DNA from: Chromobacterium haemolyticum DSM 19808
Lineage (GTDB): Bacteria > Pseudomonadota > Gammaproteobacteria > Burkholderiales > Chromobacteriaceae
Length of the DNA: 62,309 bases
Assembly: GCF_000711885.1 (NCBI RefSeq)
Contig: NZ_JONK01000030.1
Span: 1-62,309 of the forward strand
Reading direction: 5' to 3'
In this document: one piece after another, positions 57,186-62,309 of the stretch
How the letters are laid out: each line of letters starts with the position of its first letter
Numbering within the stretch: position 1 is the stretch's first letter
The notes under the pieces: model-generated
Database searches by the model: none
What the model was told of the DNA's origin: nothing
Seen by the model: the letters and a program-made list of their open reading frames with translations, nothing else
Translations under genes and position numbers: made by a program

Positions 57186-57320
57186 ATGAAGCGTACTTAC
57201 CAGCCCTCCAATACCCGTCGTAAACGCACTCACGGCTTTCTGGTCCGCATGAAGTCCCGCGGCGGCCGTGCTGTGATCGCAGCTCGTCGTTCCAAAGGCC
57301 GCAAGCGTCTGGCCGTATAA
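57186..57320 (+). CDS. rpmH: 50S ribosomal protein L34
   Basis: 44 residues, [20 protein letters not shown] followed by a very basic remainder ([17 protein letters not shown]), identical in pattern to L34 of other bacteria. AGGAA lies upstream of the ATG at 57186. It sits just before rnpA in the universal rpmH-rnpA-yidD-yidC order. Confidence 0.97.
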   Translation: MKRTYQPSNTRRKRTHGFLVRMKSRGGRAVIAARRSKGRKRLAV

Positions 57321-57324
57321 GCCT

Positions 57325-57690
57325 TTGTCGGCTTACCGCTTTCGCCGTGCGCACCGGCTATTAAAAACGGATGAGTTCTCATCCGTTTTTAGTTTGCGGA
57401 TGTCGCGCAGCAACGCCACGTTTCAGGTATCGGCCCGACCCAATGAATTGGGGCACGCGCGGCTGGGCCTGGTGGTGGGCCGCAAGGTCCACAAGCGGGC
57501 CGTGCGTCGCAACTACATCAAGCGCACGGTGCGCGAATGGTTCCGCCTGAACCGGCAAACGCTGCCGGACATGGACTTCGTGGTCCGCGCCAAGGTGCCT
57601 TTTACGCGCGCCGAGCGAACTGAAGTGATCACGGCTTTGTCTTCTCTGTTTGCTAAACTGGCACGATGTCGCGCCTCTTCATCCTCCTGA
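57325..57690 (+). CDS. rnpA: Ribonuclease P protein component
   Basis: 121 residues with a TTG start four bases after the rpmH stop, as is common for rnp[20 protein letters not shown] opens the protein and [17 protein letters not shown] is the family signature. It supports the RNase P RNA in tRNA 5' processing. The end overlaps yidD by 25 bases. A perfect 14-bp hairpin with flanking A/T tracts lies inside codons 13-23. Confidence 0.95.
   Translation: MSAYRFRRAHRLLKTDEFSSVFSLRMSRSNATFQVSARPNELGHARLGLVVGRKVHKRAVRRNYIKRTVREWFRLNRQTLPDMDFVVRAKVPFTRAERTEVITALSSLFAKLARCRASSSS
57362..57391 (+). terminator. Perfect terminator-like hairpin inside rnpA
   Basis: TAAAAACGGATGAG (57362-57375) and CTCATCCGTTTTTA (57378-57391) are exact complements, separated by TT. 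The right arm ends in five T residues, like an intrinsic terminator, yet it lies within the rnpA reading frame 42 bases after the rpmH stop. It would let most transcripts end after rpmH. Confidence 0.7.
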
Positions 57691-57875
57691 TCCGTTTTTA
57701 CCAGCTGGCTATCAGCCCGTGGCTGGCACCGCGTTGCCGCTTCCAGCCCACCTGTTCCAGCTACGCGATCGAAGCGGTGAAAAAGCACGGCGCACTCAAG
57801 GGCGGCTGGCTGGCCGCCAGACGCATCGGACGTTGCCACCCCTGGGGCGGCAGCGGCTACGACCCAGTTCCCTGA
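57666..57875 (+). CDS. yidD: Membrane protein insertion efficiency factor YidD
   Basis: 69 residues, [20 protein letters not shown], then the conserved cysteine motif [20 protein letters not shown] and [18 protein letters not shown]. All the cysteines of the family are present. It overlaps the end of rnpA by 25 bases and precedes yidC, whose product it assists. Confidence 0.95.
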   Translation: MSRLFILLIRFYQLAISPWLAPRCRFQPTCSSYAIEAVKKHGALKGGWLAARRIGRCHPWGGSGYDPVP

Positions 57876-57896
57876 ACTTAAATCCGGTATCGAGAG

Positions 57897-59549
57897 ATGG
57901 ATTCCAAGCGCCTCATAATCTTCATCATGCTGTCCCTGGGCATCCTGCTAGGTTGGCAGGAGTTTTTCGCGCCCAAGCCGACGCCGCAGCAAGTTGCCGC
58001 GCAAAAGCAGGCCGCCACGCAGCAGCAGGCCGCCAACGGCGCGTCCCACAACGCCCAGCCGGTGGATTCCAACAAACTGACTTCCGGCCAGCGCATCACG
58101 GTGAACACCGATGTGCTGAAGGCGGAGATCGACACCGTGGGCGGCGATCTGCGCCAGCTGACGCTGTTGAAGCACGATTCCGCCGTGGACAGCAAAAAGC
58201 CGCTTGATCTGCTGACGGACCGGAACGGCCGCGTCTATGTGGCGCAAACCGGCCTGGTGGCCGCCAGCAACCCGGCGCTGCCCACCCACAAAACCGTGTT
58301 CACCGCTGAAAAGACCAGCTACGAGCTCTCCGGCGACAAGCTGGAAGTGAAGCTGACCGCGCCGGAAGCCAACGGCGTGAAGGTAAGCAAGATCTACACC
58401 TTCACCAAGGGCAGCTACAAGATTGGCGTGCGTTACGACATCGCCAACGGCGGCGCCGCGCCGCTGGCCGCCACCGCTTACTACCGCCTGCTGCGCGACA
58501 GCCAAACGCCGGAAGGCGAAGGCCGCCTGGCCCACACCTTCACCGGCCCGGCTGTTTACACCTCGGAAAACAAATTCCAGAAGGTGAGCTTCGACGACCT
58601 GGCCAAGGGCAAGGGCGATTACGCCAAGACCGGCAGCGACGGCTGGGTGGCCATGATCCAGCACTACTTCATGTCCGCGTGGATTCTGAAGCCGCTGGAC
58701 GGCGCCAGCGTGTGCAAGGACGACAAGTCCTGCCGCTTTGAGCTAAAACAGAGCAACGGCCTGAACTCCGCCGCCGCGCTGGTGGATTACGCCACCATCG
58801 CCCCGGGCCAGAGCCTGAGCGTGTCCGTGCCGCTGTTCGCCGGCCCGGAAGAGTACGATGTGATCAGCAAGCTGGCCGACGGCATGGAATACGCCAAGGA
58901 CTTCGGCATCTTCCACATCTTCGCCTCCCCGCTGTTCTGGCTGCTGACCAAGCTGCACCTGCTGGTGCAGAACTGGGGCTGGGCCATCGTGCTGCTGACC
59001 CTGACCGTCAAGGCCATCTTCTACCCGCTGACCGCCGCGTCCTACCGCTCCATGGCCAAGATGAAGGCGCTGGCGCCGCGTCTTGAGCGCATGAAGGAGC
59101 AGTACGGCGACGACCGCATGAAGTTCCAGCAGGCGGTGATGGAGATGTACAAGTCCGAGAAGGTGAATCCGCTGGGCGGCTGCCTGCCCATGCTGATTCA
59201 GATCCCGGTGTTCATCGGCCTGTACTGGGCGCTGCTGGCTTCGGTTGAGCTGCGCCAGGCGCCGTGGATCCTGTGGTACACCGACTTGGCCCGCCCGGAC
59301 CCGTACTATGTGCTGCCGGTGATCATGGCGGCCACCATGTTCCTGCAAACTTTCCTGAATCCGCCGCCGGCGGACCCGATGCAGGCCAAGATGATGAAAA
59401 TCATGCCGGTGGCCTTCTCGGTGATGTTCTTCTTCTTCCCATCCGGCCTGGTGCTGTACTACGTGGTCAACAACATCTTGTCGATGGCCCAGCAGTGGCA
59501 GATCAACAAGAGCATCGAGAAGAAAAACAAGGCCGCGCTGCAATCCTGA
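57897..59549 (+). CDS. yidC: Membrane protein insertase YidC
   Basis: 550 residues. An N-terminal membrane helix ([20 protein letters not shown]) and a Gln/Ala-rich linker are followed by a large periplasmic domain (about 60-335). The Oxa1-type core comes next: [20 protein letters not shown], then [40 protein letters not shown] and a last pair of helices near [20 protein letters not shown]. It inserts inner-membrane proteins alone or with Sec. Length as usual for Gram-negative YidC. Confidence 0.97.
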   Translation: MDSKRLIIFIMLSLGILLGWQEFFAPKPTPQQVAAQKQAATQQQAANGASHNAQPVDSNKLTSGQRITVNTDVLKAEIDTVGGDLRQLTLLKHDSAVDSKKPLDLLTDRNGRVYVAQTGLVAASNPALPTHKTVFTAEKTSYELSGDKLEVKLTAPEANGVKVSKIYTFTKGSYKIGVRYDIANGGAAPLAATAYYRLLRDSQTPEGEGRLAHTFTGPAVYTSENKFQKVSFDDLAKGKGDYAKTGSDGWVAMIQHYFMSAWILKPLDGASVCKDDKSCRFELKQSNGLNSAAALVDYATIAPGQSLSVSVPLFAGPEEYDVISKLADGMEYAKDFGIFHIFASPLFWLLTKLHLLVQNWGWAIVLLTLTVKAIFYPLTAASYRSMAKMKALAPRLERMKEQYGDDRMKFQQAVMEMYKSEKVNPLGGCLPMLIQIPVFIGLYWALLASVELRQAPWILWYTDLARPDPYYVLPVIMAATMFLQTFLNPPPADPMQAKMMKIMPVAFSVMFFFFPSGLVLYYVVNNILSMAQQWQINKSIEKKNKAALQS

Positions 59550-59572
59550 TTGCCCCGCGCGCTCTGAACCCC

Positions 59573-59599
59573 AAACCCGGCCGCATGGCCGGGTTTTTT
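59573..59599 (+). terminator. Intrinsic terminator after yidC
   Basis: AAACCCGGCC (59573-59582) pairs with GGCCGGGTTT (59587-59596) around GCAT and runs into a T tract. It closes the rpmH-yidC unit. Confidence 0.88.
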
Positions 59600-59673
59600 G
59601 CTGGATAATTGAAGCGTATTCGCCACGACGCCCCGCCGCGCGGGGGCCGCGGCCCAGATTCCAAGGAATGCCC

Positions 59674-61026
59674 ATGAGCCTCAGCTACACCCCCGCCACT
59701 ATCTGCGCCATCGCCACCGCTCCCGGCCGCGGCGGCGTTGGCGTAATCCGCGTGTCCGGCAAGGATTTGCTGCCCTTCGCCGCCGCCATCAGCGGCGGCA
59801 AAACGCCCAAGCCGCGCTACGCGCTCTACACAGACTTCGTCGACGCCCACGGCCAGCCGCTGGACAACGGCCTGCTGCTCTACTTCCCCGGCCCCAACAG
59901 CTTTACCGGCGAGGACGTGATCGAACTGCAAGGCCACGGCGGGCCGGTGGTGCTGAAAATGCTGCTGGCGCGCTGCGTGGAGCTGGGCGCGCGGCTGGCG
60001 GAACCGGGCGAATTCACCAAGCGCGCCTTCCTCAACGACAAACTGGACCTGGCCCAGGCGGAAAGCGTGGCGGACTTGATCGACGCCAGCAGCGAAACCG
60101 CCGCCAAGAGCGCGCTTAAATCGCTGAAAGGCGCGTTCTCCAAGGAAATCCACGTGCTGGTGGACGAGCTGATCACCCTGCGCATGCTGGTGGAGGCGAC
60201 GCTGGACTTCCCGGAAGAGGAAATCGACTTCCTCAAACAGGCGGACGCGCTGGGCAAGCTTGAACGGCTGCGCGGCCGGCTGGTGCAGGTACAGGCCACC
60301 GCCAAACAGGGCGCCATCCTGCGCGAGGGCATGCACGTGGTGCTGGTGGGCCAGCCCAATGTCGGCAAATCCAGCCTGATGAACGCGCTGGCCGGCGACG
60401 ACATCGCCATCGTGACGGACATCGCCGGCACCACCCGCGACACCGTGCGCGAGGAAATCGTCATCGACGGCGTGCCGGTGCACATCATCGACACCGCCGG
60501 CCTGCGCGACACCGACGACGTGGTGGAGAAGATAGGCATAGAACGCACCTGGCAGGCGGTGGAGCGCGCGGACCTGGCCCTGGTGCTGGCGGACAGCCGC
60601 GATGGCCTGACCGGCGAGGTTCAAGCCATCCTGCAACGGCTGCCGGCCGCGCTACCGCGCGTGCACGTGTTCAACAAGGTGGACCTGTCCGGCGAAGCGC
60701 CGGGCCTGGCCGATGAAGACGGCCACCCGCTGGTGCGCCTGTCCGCGCGCACCCACGCCGGCGTGGATCTGCTCAAAGCCAAGCTGCTGGAAATGATAGG
60801 TTACAGCGGCGGCGGCGAAGGCGTGTTCCTGGCGCGCCAGCGCCACCTGGACGCCATCCGCCGCGCCGCCGAACACCTGGAGCTGGCGCACGCGGACTGG
60901 GAGCAAGTGGAAATCTTCGCCGAGGAGCTACGCATGGCGCAGAACGCGCTGTCCGAGATCACCGGCGAATTCAGCGCCGACGATCTGCTGGGGGTGATCT
61001 TCAGCCGGTTCTGTATTGGCAAATAA
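59674..61026 (+). CDS. mnmE: tRNA-modifying GTPase MnmE
   Basis: 450 residues; the ATG at 59674 is six bases after AAGGA and fits better than the one at 59668. The N-terminal folate-binding domain has [20 protein letters not shown]. The G domain has [14 protein letters not shown] (G1), [11 protein letters not shown] (G2), DTAGLRD (G3) and FNKVD (G4). It ends [13 protein letters not shown] with the catalytic cysteine. With MnmG it modifies wobble uridine in tRNA. The 3' end is a likely integration site for the element that follows. Confidence 0.97.
   Translation: MSLSYTPATICAIATAPGRGGVGVIRVSGKDLLPFAAAISGGKTPKPRYALYTDFVDAHGQPLDNGLLLYFPGPNSFTGEDVIELQGHGGPVVLKMLLARCVELGARLAEPGEFTKRAFLNDKLDLAQAESVADLIDASSETAAKSALKSLKGAFSKEIHVLVDELITLRMLVEATLDFPEEEIDFLKQADALGKLERLRGRLVQVQATAKQGAILREGMHVVLVGQPNVGKSSLMNALAGDDIAIVTDIAGTTRDTVREEIVIDGVPVHIIDTAGLRDTDDVVEKIGIERTWQAVERADLALVLADSRDGLTGEVQAILQRLPAALPRVHVFNKVDLSGEAPGLADEDGHPLVRLSARTHAGVDLLKAKLLEMIGYSGGGEGVFLARQRHLDAIRRAAEHLELAHADWEQVEIFAEELRMAQNALSEITGEFSADDLLGVIFSRFCIGK
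61009..61026 (+). other. Putative integrase attachment site at the 3' end of mnmE
   Basis: TTCTGTATTGGCAAATAA, the last 18 bases of mnmE, closely resembles the attachment site used by SGI1-type islands in the same gene (thdF/trmE). The integrase gene follows 445 bases downstream in the same orientation. The second copy of the site would be outside the window. Confidence 0.65.
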
Positions 61027-61471
61027 CTGGATGTCCGACGACATCCAGTAGCATCCAAAAAACCCCTCACAACCATTGCTATTGCTACATTCTCTCGTCC
61101 AGTAGCATCCAGCAACATCCATAGACAGCCGATGGCTTTAGGTACACACTTAGGCACACACTCGATAGAGTAGGTTTTTATGTGTACCTAGACCAACGCC
61201 TTTTCCTATCCTAAAGATCAAATTTTAAATACATTGTCATATCAATTTGGTACACAAATTTCAACACCAATATACGTGTACCAAACACAAAAAATTCAAT
61301 ACATTTCAATGACTTGCAAAGCATTTGATTTTGATTTTTATAACGAATCGACTCTATTTTTCCGGAGTTTTTTTGTCAAATTTCGCGCATAAATTTTGGA
61401 ACCTACATAGAGCAAGGCTTATAGCCACTATCGTGTACCTTTGATTTCGAGCGTGTACCAAAGGGGAGACT
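61027..61471. other. Repeat-rich region between mnmE and the integrase
   Basis: No gene is visible in these 445 AT-rich bases. Repeats: a perfect palindrome CTGGATGTC-CGAC-GACATCCAG (61027-61048); a direct repeat TCCAGTAGCATCCA (61044-61057 and 61098-61111) with a partial third copy ending at 61121; and six copies of GTGTACC or its complement (61141, 61182, 61249, 61276, 61433, 61453). These are candidate arm-type sites for the integrase or regulator sites for its promoter. Confidence 0.7.
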
Positions 61472-62002
61472 ATGCCAAGAGCTACCAAACTACTGACCGA
61501 TGCCCGTATCAATGCATTGAAGCCAAAAGATGCTCGCTACCGGATCACGGACTCGGGTGGCTTGCTGCTGGAAGTGATGCCTAGCGGCACCAAGGTCTGG
61601 CGCTATCGTTATCAATTGCATGGTGTTCGGCAGCCGACTTTGACTATTGGGCCTTACCCAGAAATCAGCTTGAAAGCTGCACGTAAGCAGCGGGATGCAT
61701 GGGCAGAGCTAGTAGCTCATGGAGAGTCCCCTAAGCGAGCAGTCCAAGCGGCCAAAGTGGAACGGCTCAACACGGTTGCGGCCTTCGCCGACAATTGGTT
61801 GGATGAGCAGTTGGAGGGAAAATCAGGCAGCTATCAGAAGACGATGCGCCGGATCATGGACAAGGACGTATTACCCTGGCTAGGCGGCATGCCGCTGGCG
61901 GAAGTGAAGCCGTCTGACGTTCTGGAGCTTTGCGACAGGATCAAGGCTCGCGGAGCTCCAAAGATGGCCCTTGTTACGCGCAATGCACTTAAGACCCGCT
62001 AA
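61472..62002 (+). pseudogene. Tyrosine integrase (P4/SGI1 type), 3' end lost to IS insertion
   Basis: 176 residues from the ATG at 61472 with GGGGAG upstream. The N-terminal arm-binding domain is clear (KLLTDARINALKPKDARYRI, GGLLLEVMPSG, TLTIGPYPEISLKAARKQRD). A core-binding SAM-like domain follows (TVAAFADNWLDEQLEGKSGS, MRRIMDKDVLPWLGGMPLAE, SDVLELCDRI). The frame runs into the IS end at 61993 and stops at 62002, so the catalytic domain (R...H-x-x-R...Y) is missing. Family members are about 390-420 residues. If the rest lies beyond the IS, this is one gene split by insertion, and the island may be immobile. Confidence 0.88.
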
Positions 62003-62309
62003 CAAAACCTCTTGATGTCAGATGCGTATGCCCGCATTTGGCGAAGATGAAACGGAAAGTCGTCAGTCAGAAGCTCTGGAAGTCATTGCAACCACTACTT
62101 CCTCCACCACCGCGTTCCCGCCGGGGTGGGCGGCCGCGGTTGGATGATTTTGCCGCCCTCAACGGCATCTTGTTTGTTCTCACTACCGGCATTCCTTGGG
62201 AGGACCTCCCACAGGAACTCGGTTTTGGCAGCGGTATGACCTGCTGGCGAAGACTGCGCGATTGGCAAGCGCTAGGCATTTGGGACCGCCTACACCTAGC
62301 CCTGCTGAT
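61993..62309 (+). mobile_element. IS5-family insertion sequence, left part
   Basis: The left end is GACCCGCTAACAAAACC at 61993, preceded by TAA (61990-61992), which fits a TNA target duplication. The same 17 bases form the ends of the MITE at 11875-12008. The element leaves the window at the right. Confidence 0.82.
62047..62309 (+). CDS. IS5-family transposase, N-terminal part
   Basis: From the ATG at 62047 the frame stays open to the window edge (87 residues). It begins MKRKVVSQKLWKSLQPLLPP, then RRGGRPRLDDFAALNGILFV, TGIPWEDLPQELGFGSGMTC and WRRLRDWQALGIWDRLH. This is the conserved insertion domain (DUF4096) at the start of IS5-type transposases. The DDE catalytic part is beyond the window. 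Confidence 0.88.
   Translation, partial: MKRKVVSQKLWKSLQPLLPPPPRSRRGGRPRLDDFAALNGILFVLTTGIPWEDLPQELGFGSGMTCWRRLRDWQALGIWDRLHLALL

Noticed and set aside
61027-61471. Repeats before the integrase as a CRISPR array
   Set aside because: Repeat units are only 7-14 bases, irregularly spaced and in both orientations, and no cas genes are present.

Overview
The window looks like the replication-origin side of a high-GC betaproteobacterial chromosome, most likely Chromobacterium or a close relative (Neisseriales). I infer this from the gyrB-dnaN-dnaA / rpmH-rnpA-yidD-yidC-mnmE block, the NAD-salvage and fimbrial gene content, and dispersed ~140-bp intergenic repeats. No taxonomic search was possible.

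Layout. 1-491: 5' part of a minus-strand vgrG (type VI secretion spike). 919-5887: a chaperone-usher fimbrial operon (pilin, chaperone, usher, two-domain tip adhesin). 5950-9339: an NAD salvage unit, prs-nadV on the minus strand, divergent from the regulator nrtR, with two palindromic operators between them. 9501-30250: a large iron-siderophore locus. On the minus strand it has a TonB receptor, binding lipoprotein, ATPase, two permeases, two half-size ABC transporters and an ECF sigma factor. The biosynthetic genes are an AngM-like PCP-C protein, an N-monooxygenase, a Cy-Cy-A-PCP synthetase, a stand-alone aryl carrier protein and a histidine decarboxylase. This set matches the logic of anguibactin (aryl acid + cysteine-derived thiazoline + N-hydroxyhistamine). 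Fur-box-like sites lie in front of three of its transcription units. The genes for making and activating the aryl acid are not in the window.

30370-34286: a compact minus-strand cluster I do not recognise: a 45-residue peptide gene, an LpxL/LABLAT-like acyltransferase, a dedicated acyl carrier protein, a CPBP membrane protease, an S49 (SppA-like) protease and a secreted protein. It could be a peptide-acylation/maturation system and is the best candidate here for something undescribed. 35082-35459: a small hypothetical protein. 35839-48694: a lower-GC defence island with a truncated HEPN/Abi-like fragment and a minus-strand operon: ribbon-helix-helix regulator, PLD/SNF2-like helicase, DUF4391 protein, type III-like Mod and Res subunits, and a coiled-coil membrane protein. 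Upstream are an unknown 372-aa gene and a small AlpA/excisionase-like protein. 48915-51205: an IS21-family element (istA-istB).

51630-61026: core genome (gyrB, dnaN, dnaA; rpmH, rnpA, yidD, yidC, mnmE). The last codons of mnmE resemble the SGI1-type attachment site. They are followed by a repeat-rich region and a tyrosine integrase gene cut off by an IS5-family element that runs out of the window. The end of that IS matches the terminal inverted repeats of a 134-bp MITE inside the siderophore locus.

How it works together: the siderophore locus carries synthesis, trafficking, uptake and regulation in one block, apparently controlled by Fur and a sigma factor with no partner anti-sigma. The fused carrier domain of the synthetase lacks its active serine, so the AngM-like protein probably carries the cysteine, as described for anguibactin.
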